A stretch of DNA of 64,000 nt from Cephalotus follicularis (Eukaryota; Streptophyta; Magnoliopsida; Oxalidales; Cephalotaceae). Location: assembly GCA_001972305.1 (NCBI GenBank), contig BDDD01000897.1:4499-68498 (forward strand). Direction: 5' to 3'. The notes below the pieces were generated by a model. The model was not told the origin of the DNA. It did not search any database and worked only from the letters and a program-made list of their open reading frames with translations. The stretch's first letter is position 1. The number at the start of each line of letters is the position of its first letter. A program made the position numbers and the translations under genes. This document shows, piece by piece, positions 13,010 through 22,813 of this stretch.

Positions 13010-13313
13010 CTGAGGCTGTAGGCTCATCGAGACTGTATTGACCCCACTGACGAGCCGTACTGATTGATTGTCGATTGATGCTCCCTTAAGGGCTGTAGCT
13101 CCTAACGGTATCAGTAGCTCCCTCGGCTTTAGCTCATCGAGACTGTATTGACCCAGCCATAGGCTACAAGATCTATAAGTTCCAGACTTGATCAGTCTGA
13201 GATCCGTAAATAGATCCCCCACCATTTTTGAAGACTACATTCCATGGGATTGATCACTGCTAACGGATTGACATTGTATTGACCCGGGGTCGCATACTCT
13301 ATAGGATATTGAT
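13010..13313 (+). mobile_element. Gypsy LTR family 2 fragment (plus orientation)
   Basis: Reverse-complements to the LTR stretches at about 18560-18860 and 21470-21760: shared words include ATTGACCCAGCCATAGGCT, GTCGATTGATGCTCCCTT and GGTATCAGTAGCTCCCTCGG. The LTRs at 18 and 21 kb are in minus orientation, so this piece is inverted relative to them. It runs directly into the N gap and has no LTR terminus of its own. Confidence 0.8.
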
Positions 13314-13338
13314 NNNNNNNNNNNNNNNNNNNNNNNNN
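13314..13338. other. Assembly gap (25 N)
   Basis: A run of 25 Ns, a common placeholder length. It separates a plus-strand LTR family 2 fragment from plus-strand reverse transcriptase, so order and orientation across it are not secured. Confidence 0.98.
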
Positions 13339-15559
13339 TGCGGCTGTGCATTGATTACAGATTGCTGAATCAAGTGACGGTGAAGAACAAATATCCTCTG
13401 CCACATATTGAGGAGTTGTTCGACCAGTTGCAAGGTTCAACCGTATTCTCCAAGCTTGACTTCAGAACAGGCTATCATCAACTGAGGATCCGAGAAGGTG
13501 ATGTGGAGAAAACCGCGTTCCGAACCAGATATGAGCACTACGAGTTTCTGATATTGCCGTTTGGTTTGACGAATGCTTCTGCAGCCTTTATGTGTCTGAT
13601 GAACAGAGTGTTCCAACCTTATCTTGATCAGTTTGTTGTGATATTTTTAGATGACATCTTGATCTACTCAGAGAGTGTTGAGGAACACATGCAGCACTTG
13701 CAGATTGTATTGCAGGTATTGAGGAAGGAACAGCTGTACGCCAAATTCAGCAAGTGCAAATTTTGGCTGGATCAAGTGCCTTTCTTTGGTCACATAGTGT
13801 CGAGGGAGGGATTGTCTGTAGATCCTTCAAAGATTTAGAGCATTGTTGATTGGCCCCAACCGAGGAATGTTACGGAGGTACGTAGTTTCTTGGGATTGGC
13901 TGGCTATTACAACAGATTCATCAAGGAGTTCTCGAAGCTTGCTACCCCACTGACACAGTTGACTCAGAAAAAGTCAAGTTTTGTGTGGAATGATTCTTGT
14001 GAGGCAAGTTTGCAGGAGTTGAAGAGTCGGTTAATTTCGGCTCCAGGAGTTGAAGAGTCGGTTGATTTCGGCTCCAGTGTTAGCATTACCTGAAGGCAAT
14101 GAGGGGTTTACTGTCTATTCTGACGCTTTTGGGAAAGGATTGGGATGCGTTCTGATGCAACACGGAAGAGTGATTGCATACGCATCGAGAAAACTGAAGC
14201 CGTACGAGGAAAACTACCCCGTACATGATCTGGAACTAGCAGCCATAGTATTTGCTTTACAGAAATGGAGGCACTATCTCTATGGGGCTCGGTTTGAAAT
14301 ATTTACTGACCACAAGAGCTTAAAATACTTGTTTTCCCAGAAGGAGCTCAACATGAAACAGAGACGATGGGTGGAGTTCTTCAATGACTACAACTGTAAT
14401 ATTCAGTACCACACGGGGAAGGCAAATGTAGTAGCTGATGCGCTGAGTCGCAAGGCGATGATTGCTGGAGCTATGGTTTCACAGTGGAACCTATTGGAGG
14501 AATTTCAGAGATGGAATCCGTTCATGGTTTCCCGAGGAGTGATTGTGGCAAGTATGAGGGCACAACCGAAACTTCTTGAGCGTATCTTGACCGCTCAGTA
14601 TAGTGATGCTGATTTGTGGAGTGTCCGTGAGAACCTAGACGCTGATTTTGAGTTCTCTATACATACTGATGGCATACTGAGGTTCCGGGGAAGGATATGT
14701 GTACCTGATGATGAGACTATCAAGAGTGAGCTACTGCAACAGGCCCATAAATCAAGTACAGTGTTCACCCAGGAAGTCCCAAGATGTGGCACGACCTGAA
14801 GAAGATCTACTGGTGGAGCAGTATGAAGAGAGAGATTGCAGAATATGTAGCACGACGTTTGACCTGTCAGAGAGTGAAGGCTGAACATCAGAATCCTGCG
14901 GGACTGCTACAATCGCTACCAGTGGTGGAATGGAAATGGGAACACGTGACCATGGACTTTGTGTCGGGATTGTCGAGGTCACGAAATCAGCATGAAGTCG
15001 TATGGGTTGTGGTGGATAGACTTACTAAGTCCGCACACTTTCTTCCGATGAACATGACATATTCTGTCGAGAAGCTTGCTCAATTATATATCCGGGAGAT
15101 AGTGAGATTGCATGGGGTGCCGGTTAGTATTGTCTACGACCGAGATGCAAGATTTACTTCAAGGTTCTGGAAGAAGTTCCAAACAGCTATGGGAACAACC
15201 TTGAATTTTAGCACTGCATTTCACCCACAGACTGACGGACAGTCCGAACGTACGATCCAAACTTTGGAGGATATGTTACGGGCCTGCATGATTGACTTTG
15301 CTGGGAGTTGGGAGGATCATCTAGCATTGATTGAGTTCTCTTACAACAAAAGTTTCCACACCAGCATCGGAATGGCTCCCTATGAAGCTTTGTATGGGAG
15401 GAAATGCAGATCACCTATTTGCTGGGATGAAGTAGGCGAGAAACAAGTGCTGGGACTGGATTTGGTTCAGGAGACCACCGACAAGGTGGAAATGATCAAG
15501 AAGAGACTGCTAGCTGCACAGAGTCGGCAAAAGAGTTACGCCGACAGCAAGAGAAGAAA
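13339..15559 (+). pseudogene. Ty3/gypsy pol fragment: RT, RNase H, integrase
   Basis: Begins just after the gap inside reverse transcriptase ([40 protein letters not shown], active-site [10 protein letters not shown]). RNase H follows ([59 protein letters not shown]), then the integrase zinc-binding region and catalytic core ([35 protein letters not shown]; all three acidic residues are present). Breaks: a TAG at 13836-13838; a 31-bp tandem duplication (14013-14074) that shifts the frame; a 1-base loss near 14750 in the zinc-binding region; and an abrupt end after QSRQKSYAD where LTR family 2 sequence takes over. No gag, protease or C-terminal integrase part remains on this strand. The motifs fit chromoviruses of the Tekay/Del type. 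It may be the missing pol of the minus-strand gag-protease at 16.2-17.7 kb, but in opposite orientation. Confidence 0.93.
14013..14074 (+). repeat. 31-bp tandem duplication in pol
   Basis: CAGGAGTTGAAGAGTCGGTT and the following 11 bases occur twice in a row (14013-14043, 14044-14074; one A/G difference). Because 31 is not a multiple of three, it throws RNase H out of the RT frame. Confidence 0.95.
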
Positions 15560-16190
15560 TTAGGCTCGCAACAACACTCGTGACTCAAGCAATCGATCAA
15601 TGTATCAATACAACGTCGAAGCAAAGTCAATAAGTGGTGGTGCCTAATGGAGGGAGGGGAACGAGAATCCATTTTACTGACTTAGACTCACAACAACACC
15701 TATGACCCAAACAATCAATCAATCAATAGCCGCTAGGCGGTGACAATCGAATTGACGGAATAGGAATGAACATCTATTTAGTCAATAAGAGTCACTAAGT
15801 CGTCACCTATGGCTCAAGCTGTCACTCTATCAGTCTATCATTTCGATCTTTGAAAACTGTGTTTTAAAACGCTTGAATACCTCAAGTGAGGTTCCGGTCA
15901 AGTGGCAATGTGAAAAGGGTTTAAAAACCAGCTTTAACAGTTAAAAAACTCCACTCAACCCGAAAGGCGTCGATGTCCTTGGCCAAAGACGTCGATGCGT
16001 ATCAGGGCATGTCTTTAAAAATGGTAGAAAGACTTCAACGTCTTTCAAAGACGTCGATGTCTTTCTCAATTTGGCCAAAGACGTCGATGTACTTGGACAA
16101 AGACGTCGACGCCTTTCAATGAAAATGGCCTGGAGATGAGCATCGATCTCTCGCGTCGATGCCTTTTCTGAGGAAAGGCATCTCAAGCAA
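15560..16190 (-). mobile_element. Gypsy LTR family 2 fragment (minus orientation)
   Basis: Matches 18952-19577 in the complete family 2 LTR almost base for base: ACTCGTGACTCAAGCAATCG, AAGTGGTGGTGCCTAATGGA, GCCGCTAGGCGGTGACAATC, and the GACGTCGATGTCTTT dyad array. It ends at CATCTCAAGCAA, where it joins the gag-protease sequence. Both ends are internal to the LTR, so this is a broken piece, not an insertion with proper termini. Confidence 0.88.
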
Positions 16191-16261
16191 TGGCTCTAAG
16201 GTGCCAAGAAACCGAAATCATCGGAACAAACAATGGCTCTAAGGTGCCAAGAAACCGAAAA
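16189..16261. repeat. 43-bp duplication at the LTR/protease junction
   Basis: AATGGCTCTAAGGTGCCAAG and following bases start at 16189 and again at 16232 (period 43, second copy partial). It lies exactly where the LTR fragment meets protease sequence and resembles filler DNA from end joining or a local assembly artefact. Confidence 0.85.
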
Positions 16262-17690
16262 GGTGGCCGTCCCGGAGGACTGAAAACCACTACTTTCCGA
16301 TGACAATCCACCTGAGCAAAGCTAGCAGACAACCAATCCATGCCAAGAATCACATCTAGGCAATCCATCTGTAAAACAATAAGATCGGCTAATAAGCAAC
16401 GATCATCAATCTCAACAGTACAATCTCTACACACTCGATCGGTGGTCACTGACTCACCGAGAGGTGCGGATACCTCCATCAAGAAAGGAAGGCACTCAAG
16501 CCTCAAACCAACATGGGAGACAAAAAATGCAATGTAATGAATGAATGGGATGAACCTGGATCAAGAAGAACCCGTGCTGGAAGCTAAAAGAGTCGAATGG
16601 TACCTCCAATCACAACATCAGATCCCGCTGCAGTACTCGGTTCCATAGCAAACACTCTAGCCTGAACTGTCAGAGCAGAACTCATAGGCTGCTTCCCCCT
16701 AGACTGCGAAGTCCCACAGGAAGAAGACGGTACACTAGCTGTCAGTCCTGGTGGAGGCGGTGCCCGCTGTGTCTGATCAAATCCTCTAGGACGAAAACTC
16801 CGAGGACAATCTCTGGCAATGTGGTCGGAACCACCACAAACCAAGCAATGGCCCAAGAACCATCTACAATTCTCAGAAGTATGGTTGGTATTTGACAATG
16901 CACACAAGGAACCGTAGCATTCTAATTACCGCCCCCAGAAAGTCTGGAGGGTGTACCCTGACTAGGTGCTAAAGATCGGTCTCCTCGGCGTGCGTTCCTC
17001 GATCTGCCTGTCCCCCGAGAACAGGACGGATTCTCGCTATCCTGATTGCTACCCTGAGAACCAGGTGAAGGGCTACAATCAGTCTTCTGTGATTTAGCAC
17101 TGCCACTGTCACTACCACTCTGCCAAGAAGAAGGAGTAGGCCTGGTACGGGCTATATTTCTCATATGTTTAGCCTCAGCTGCAACATCCTTAAGCTGCAA
17201 AGCTCGGGAAGAAATATCCGATATGGAGGTCAACCCGAAGGGGGTCAGTTGCCTCCTCAAATCCAATCTCAATCTCAATCCCCGAAGGAACTTATTTACT
17301 CTACGCTCTTGGCTTCCACTAAGTATGGGGCGGATCGGGCTAGCTGCGTGAACCTCGCCTCATACTCAGCAACTGTCATGCTTCCTTGTACCAAGTTAGC
17401 AAATTCAATCTCTCTTCTGTCTATCTCTACCCGAGGGTAGTACCTTGCATTGAATTCTCTTTTGAAGACATCCCAAGAGCGGACTGTACCATTTCTTTGT
17501 CCAATCTGTGTTAACCATAGCCCACCAGTGCGCAGCTTCTCCTTGGAGCATATACACTACCAAAGCCAATCTCTGTTCATCATCACATCCCATGACCTCA
17601 AGGATCTTCTCCAAATGGGTTAGCCAAGAATCAGCAAGGGTAGGATTAGGGAGTCCTACAAATGCTGGAGACTGGTGACGATAGAATGAT
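16191..17690 (-). pseudogene. Ty3/gypsy gag and protease remnant
   Basis: Read right to left: a gag segment (LEKILEVMGCDDEQRLALVV, LQGEAAHWWAMV) at about 17690-17405; a second gag piece (RLDLRRQLTPFG, LKDVAAEAKHMR) and a Ser/Gly/Arg-rich linker (17278-16922); a zinc knuckle CLVCGGSDHIARDCP (C-X2-C-X4-H-X4-C) at 16907-16584; and a retropepsin-like region (FLMEVSAPLGESVTT, LADLIVLQMDCLDVILGMDW) at 16506-16183. The frame changes at least three times and the gag N-terminus seems lost, since only ~150 bp separate the first recognisable gag from the primer-binding site. No RT follows; LTR sequence interrupts. With the PBS and LTR at 17.8 kb this is the 5' half of a minus-strand gypsy element. Confidence 0.9.
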
Positions 17691-17830
17691 CAGATGCAAT
17701 CACTTTCAATTACAATACCAATATCTTTTCCAATAATAATAGCATGAATAAATAAGAACACATATCATGAAAATCCATTCAGTCCATCTCAATAATCGCA
17801 TTAATATACTTAACTAGCAGGCCGACCAAT

Positions 17831-17846
17831 GTCTCTGATACCATAC
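17831..17846 (-). other. Primer-binding site (initiator-Met tRNA)
   Basis: On the minus strand the bases next to the LTR read TATGGTATCAGAGAC, the usual plant iMet-tRNA PBS core TGGTATCAGAG. It fixes the LTR edge at 17847 and the element direction as minus. Confidence 0.88.
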
Positions 17847-19344
17847 TGTAACACCCCGTGCCCGCAGGGCGGACACGTGGCATTACTTTCAATCCAAAAC
17901 ACTATACAATGGTCGGGACTAGCAATATAAAAATGCGAAAAACTTTAAAACTTTGCAATACATATCAGTTGCGGAAGATACAATACAAATCCATCAGCAT
18001 AATGCAATGCAGCATCAATCTTATACAATACAAATCCTGTACAATACTAGTCTTGTACAATACATTATCAATCCTTCAGTATAGCATTTCAATACAATAC
18101 ATTTCCATCTTTCACTACAATAGGTCAATCAGCTCTGCGGTGTCCGAGCAATCGTGTAGTCAATCTGGTCTTCAGTCCTTCTATCCACTGCTACTTGCTG
18201 CCCTACCTATGCCGCACACAAAGGTACAACACAGCCCCACCCCGAAGGATGGGGTTAGCCATACTGGCTAAGCAGAAACCCCACACAGCATGTATGCATG
18301 TACAATGTGCAATATCGGTGACAATCTATACAATATCAATGTGCGGTGTACAATATCAATGCATGACATGGCAAATGTACATGTACAATGTGCAATATCG
18401 GTGACAGTCTATACAATATCAATGTGCGGTGTACAATTGGTGATCAGACTACCCGTATGACAGTGGCCTATAACAGAGCATACAGATAGGATCTATAACA
18501 ATCAATCAATGACAGACACTTAATGGTGGTGTATGAAACACCCAACAAATTAATCAATATCCTATAAAGCATGCGACCTGGTCAATACAATGTCAATCGG
18601 TTAGCGGTGATCATCCCACGGAAGGTAGTCCTTCAAAAAGGGTGGGAGATCTATCTATGGTTCTCAGATTGATAAGGTCTGGGACTCATAGATCTTCCAG
18701 CCTATGGCTGGGTCAATACAATCTCAATGAGCTACAACCGAGGGAGCTACTGATACCGTTAGGGAGCTACGGCCTCAAGGGAGCATCAATCGACAATCAA
18801 TCGGTAGGCTCAACCGTTAGGGAGCAACAATCAATACCGCTCGTCAGCGGGTCAATGCAATACAAAAAATGAAACGATCAGCGGAACAGGTGGACAGAGT
18901 CAACGACCTAACATGCCGACACGAATCATAAGGTCACTCTATAGGATCCATACTCGTGACTCAAGCAATCGATCAATGTATCAATACAACGTCGAAGCAA
19001 AGTCAATAAGTGGTGGTGCCTAATGGAGGGATGGGAACGTGCATCCATTTTACCGACTTAGACTAACAACAACACCTATGACCCAAAGAATCAATCAATC
19101 AATAGCCGCTAGGCGGTGACAATCGAATTGACGGAATAGGAATGAACATCTATTTAGTCAATGAGAGTCACTGAGTCATCACCTATGGCTCAAGCTGTCA
19201 CTCTATCAATCTATCATTTTGATCTTTGAAAACCATTGAAAACTGTGTTTTAAAACGCTTGAACACCTCAAGTGAGGTTCCGGTCAAGCGGCAATGTGAA
19301 AAGGGTTGAAAAACCAGCTTTAATAGTTAAAAAACTCCACTCAG

Positions 19345-19700
19345 CCCAAAACGCGTCGTTGTCCTTGGCTAAAGACGTCAATGCGTATCAGGGCATGTCT
19401 TTAAAAACGGTAGAAAGACGTCGACGTCTTTCAAATACGTAGATGTCTTTCTCAATTTGGGCAAAGACGTCGATGTCCTTGGACAAATACTTCGACGCCT
19501 TTCAATGAAAATGGCCTGGAGATGCGCATCGATCTCTCGCGTCGATGCCTTTTCTAAGGAAAGGCATCTCAAGCAAAAGACGTCGACGTTTTTCAAAGAT
19601 GTCGATGTCTTTGCTGCGAAAGCAAGGAGGCTGCATCCCAAAGCGAAAGACATCGATGCTCATGGGCAAAGGGATCGACGTCTTTGCTGGAAATGGCCGA
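19345..19700. repeat. Dyad-repeat array AAAGACGTCGACGTCTTT (LTR family 2a)
   Basis: About ten degenerate copies of an 18-20 bp palindromic unit. The best, at 19413-19432, is a perfect 20-bp palindrome, GAAAGACGTCGACGTCTTTC. Others drift at the centre (GTCGAT, ATCGAT) or in the arms. The core contains GACGTC, an ACGT-type (C-box) element, and TCGA. Chance reading frames through it give repetitive Ser/Thr/Val/Asp peptides and are not genes. Confidence 0.92.
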
Positions 19701-20204
19701 TTTTTGTGTAGAAAACCAATAATTTTCAAGCCAAAACCCAATCAAATCCATTCTTTAAGAAACCAAGGGTTAAAAATCAGTCTTTAAGGTGATAAAACTA
19801 GTTACAACCTTCAATTTAACATTTTAATCTTCCTAGATCCATTGGGTCAAGGAAATCAATAAAAACCCTAGTTTCACAATCCACTTCAATTCACTCATTC
19901 AATCACTCAATCAATCATTCAATTCAGTCAATCAATCAATAAAGCAATAGGCAATTCAGTAAAGAAGTCCTACCTTTCACTGAAGCTTCAAAAGTTGAGC
20001 TAACGATCGATCAATCGGCTGAAATCGCCCAATAATCCGCTGCTTTCTTGTTCAATCGGTAAGCCACTACTTGTAATTATTGTCCTTGTCGAAGGAGATG
20101 CAATTCCAGCTGTAAGAGAGGAGGATGGAGGCTCCAGATAGAGAGAGAGAGGGAGAAGGATAGAGAGAGAGAGAGAAAGAGTGAAGAATGAGAGAATGAG
20201 AGTG

Positions 20205-20225
20205 AGAATTAACTTATATAGTCAA
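20205..20225 (-). promoter_or_regulatory. LTR family 2 core promoter (TATA box)
   Basis: On the minus strand GACTATATAAGTTAA is followed within ~30 bp by a 60-bp CT-rich tract (CTCTCTCT runs, 20120-20190), the plant TATA plus Y-patch arrangement. In the solo copy the same place (25845-25860) reads ACTATTTAAGTC, a damaged TATA. Confidence 0.6.
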
Positions 20226-20399
20226 TTTGACCAACTCTCCGAAACTCAGTCCAGAATCCCGACTATACATGCATATGATCAATACAATATCAATAGGTAT
20301 AAGAATACCTCAATTCAATACTGTTCAATACGGTACAATACGGTACGATGTATGCATGAACAGTACAAAAGGGAATTCGGGTCGTCACATTATCAGCCC

Positions 20400-20494
20400 A
20401 AACAGCTGATATCTTTACCAAGTCTTCTTTGTTCAAGATTTCCAAAGCCTACGTTCCAAACTCAATTTGGCTTTAAGTTTACCACCTTGCATTT
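20400..20494 (+). pseudogene. C-terminal RNase H tail of an older plus-strand copia
   Basis: Plus-strand reading gives SAQTADIFTKS followed by a degraded tail; ADIFTK is the hallmark of the last residues of copia polyproteins. The piece begins where the family 2 LTR ends and is cut at 20494 by the minus-strand copia. It resumes after that element at 30897 with GAGGGGGGATG, its polypurine tract. The CATTT at 20490-20494 is the target site that was duplicated. Confidence 0.82.
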
Positions 20495-20668
20495 TGTAGA
20501 TTAAGATTGTGAGAAAACTCAACTTGTTATTACATTAGTCTCACATATCCTTCTTATAGGGATTAAATGAGATCTACCTACTAATTACAAAATTATAACT
20601 GTCTACTGACAACTAATGACGTTATAAAATCTAACAACTCACTAACAATATCTAACAACTCACTAACA
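20495..20668 (-). repeat. 3' LTR of the minus-strand copia
   Basis: 174 bp, TGTAGATTAAG...CTAACA. It matches 30739-30891 but carries a 21-bp tandem duplication near its right end (TCTAACAACTCACTAACAATA then TCTAACAACTCACTAACA), which explains the whole length difference (174 versus 153 bp). Confidence 0.95.
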
Positions 20669-20677
20669 CCCTCCCTT
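20669..20677 (-). other. Polypurine tract of the minus-strand copia
   Basis: CCCTCCCTT on the plus strand, AAGGGAGGG on the element's strand, directly against the 3' LTR. It is the plus-strand DNA primer site. Confidence 0.85.
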
Positions 20678-20736
20678 AAACTGGAGCATATATATCATAC
20701 ATGCCTAGCTTGTTACAGAGATAATTAATCCTCCTA

Positions 20737-20822
20737 CTACCCCAAGGACTTTGTGAAAACTTCTGCAAGTTGTTCAACAGTTCTCACAAAACTAGTCGAG
20801 ATAACCTTCTGTTGAATCTTCT
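20737..20822 (-). pseudogene. RNase H C-terminus of the minus-strand copia
   Basis: Minus-strand reading KIQQKVISTSFVRTVEQLAE then VFTKSLG and a stop, the normal end of a copia polyprotein. It is the continuation of the RNase H at 26038: the solo LTR at 20823-26037 cut the gene, and the CTTCT duplication falls in the codons for Glu-Lys at the join. Confidence 0.9.
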
Positions 20823-21880
20823 TGTAACACCCCACGCCCGCAGAGCGGACACATGGCATTACACTCAGTCCAATACACAATACAATGGTCGGGACTAGCA
20901 ATTTAAAAATGCGGAAAAACTTAAGACTGTACAATACATATCGGTTGTGGAAGAAACAATACATACGACACAATTCCTTTACAATACAAGTCTTTTTAAT
21001 ACATTAACAATCCTCTAAACAGTATTACAATACAGTACATATCCATCTTTCATTACAATACATTCCAAAACCTACTACAAAGTCCCACAACCAGCTCCAC
21101 GGTACTCAAGCAGTCATGCGATCAATGGTCTTCAGTCCTTCTGTCCACTGCTACCTGCTGCCCTACCTATGCCGCACACAAGGGTACAACACAGCCCCAC
21201 CCCGAAGGATGGGGTTAGCCACACTGGCTAAGCAGAAACCCCATGCAGCATGTATGCATGTACAGTGTGCAATAACGGTGATAATCAATGCAATATCAAT
21301 GTGCGGTGTACAATATCAATGCATGACATGGCAAATGTACATGTACAATTGGCGATCAGACTATCCGTATGATAGTGGCCCAACATAGCATACGGATAGG
21401 ATCTATAATAATTAATCAATGGCAGACACTCAATGGTGGTGTATGAAACACCCAATCAATCAATCAATATCCTATAGAGCATGCGACCGGGTCAATACAA
21501 TGTCAATCGGTTAGCGGTGATCAATCCCACGGAAGGTAGTCCTTCAAAAAGGGTGGGAGATCTATCTACGGTTTCCAGATTGATCAGGTCTGGAACTCAT
21601 AGATATTCCAGCCTATGGCTGGGTCAATACGGTCTCAATGAGCTACAACCGAGGGAGCTACTGATACCGTTAGGGAGCTACGACCTCAAGGGAGCATCAA
21701 TCGACAATCAATCGGTACCGGTCGTCAGCGGGTCAATACAATTCAATATGTGAAACGATCGACAGAATAGGCGGACAGAGTCAACGCCCTAACATGCCGA
21801 CACGAATCATAAGGTCGCTCTATAGGATCCATACAATACAATCAATCAATCAATCAAGTCAATACAATATTGGGTAAAGT

Positions 21881-22100
21881 CAATAAGTGGTGGTGTCTAA
21901 TGGAGAAATGGGAACGTGCGTCCATCGTACCGACTTAGGCTCTCAACAACACTCACGACTCAAGCAATCGATCGATGTATCAATACAACGTCGAAGCAAA
22001 TCAATAAGTGGTGGTGCCTAATGGAGGGATGGGAATGTGCATCCATTGTACCAACTTAGACTCGCAGCAACACTCATGACTCAAGCAATCGATCGGTCAG
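21881..22100. repeat. 121-bp tandem repeat in the solo LTR
   Basis: CAATAAGTGGTGGTG starts at 21881 and 22002; each unit holds CTAATGGAG..ATGGGAA, CCGACTTAGGCTC-like and ACTCAAGCAATCGATC blocks. The family 2 LTR at 17847 has the unit once, around 18950-19080 with an altered continuation. Confidence 0.85.
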
Positions 22101-22244
22101 TGCAAACATTAAAACTGTTTTCAAACACTTGAACACCTCAAGTGAGGCTCCGGTCAAGTGGCGATGCGAAAAGAAGTAGAAAGCTAGCTTTAAAACAGTT
22201 AAAACTCCTTTCAGTACATTAGGCGTCGATGTATTTAATGAAAG

Positions 22245-22530
22245 ACATCGACTCCTCTTTAAAATGGAGGAAAGACGTCGATGTCTTTAGAAAGACGTCG
22301 ATGTCTTTCCTTGTTCATGTAGAGAATTGGCCAAAGAAGTCGACGTCCTTTGAGAAAGGCGTCGACGCTTTTCAATAAAAACAGCCTGAGAATGCGCATC
22401 GATGTTCGGCATCGACGTCTTTCCAGGGGAGAGACATCTCGAGGCAAAGACGTCGACGTCTTTAGAAAGACGTCGATGTCTTTGCTGCAGAATCAAGGAT
22501 ATTGCACTCGTATGAGAAAGACATCGACGC
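22245..22530. repeat. Dyad-repeat array AAAGACGTCGACGTCTTT (LTR family 2b)
   Basis: Around ten units, including a perfect 18-bp palindrome at 22446-22463 and two near-perfect tandem units at 22271-22310 (GAAAGACGTCGATGTCTTT). It is homologous to the array at 19345-19700, but unit order and spacing differ, so the array has changed between copies. Confidence 0.92.
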
Positions 22531-22813
22531 CTTTGGGCTAAGGGTCAATGTCTTTCCGGGCAGGGTCGATTTTTCTGTTAGAAAATGGGGCCAATCTCGA
22601 GCCAAAATCCAATTAAAAGACATTCTTTGAAAACCAAAGTTTACAATCAATCATTTGAGGTTAGTAAGACTAGTTACAACCTTCCAAATTCGATTTCAAT
22701 CATTCAATTTAACAATTAGGTCAAGGGTTTGCTATAAACCCTAAAAACCTCAATTCAAAATGTTCAATTCAATCATGCAATTCAATCAATCAATCAATAA
22801 AACAGTAGGTAAT

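Larger units (their letters stand above)
17847..20399 (-). mobile_element. Complete 5' LTR of gypsy family 2
   Basis: 2553 bp from TGTAACACCCCG to GGTCGTCACA on the plus strand (on the element's own strand TGTGACGACC...GGGGTGTTACA). It has the TG/CA ends, an adjacent PBS on the left, and a second copy of the same family at 20823-26037 for comparison. Landmarks: a TATA box on the minus strand at about 20212-20222 (CTATATAAGTT), followed by a long CT tract (20110-20190), and a dyad-repeat array (19345-19700). The right flank is TTATC, but no matching duplication is visible because the other end of the element is rearranged. It sits inside the RNase H tail of an older plus-strand copia element. 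Confidence 0.93.

Noticed and set aside
19378..19787. Repetitive ORFs across the GACGTC arrays
   Set aside because: The repetitive peptides come from the DNA dyads in any frame and on both strands. The frames are not conserved between 19.4 and 22.4 kb.
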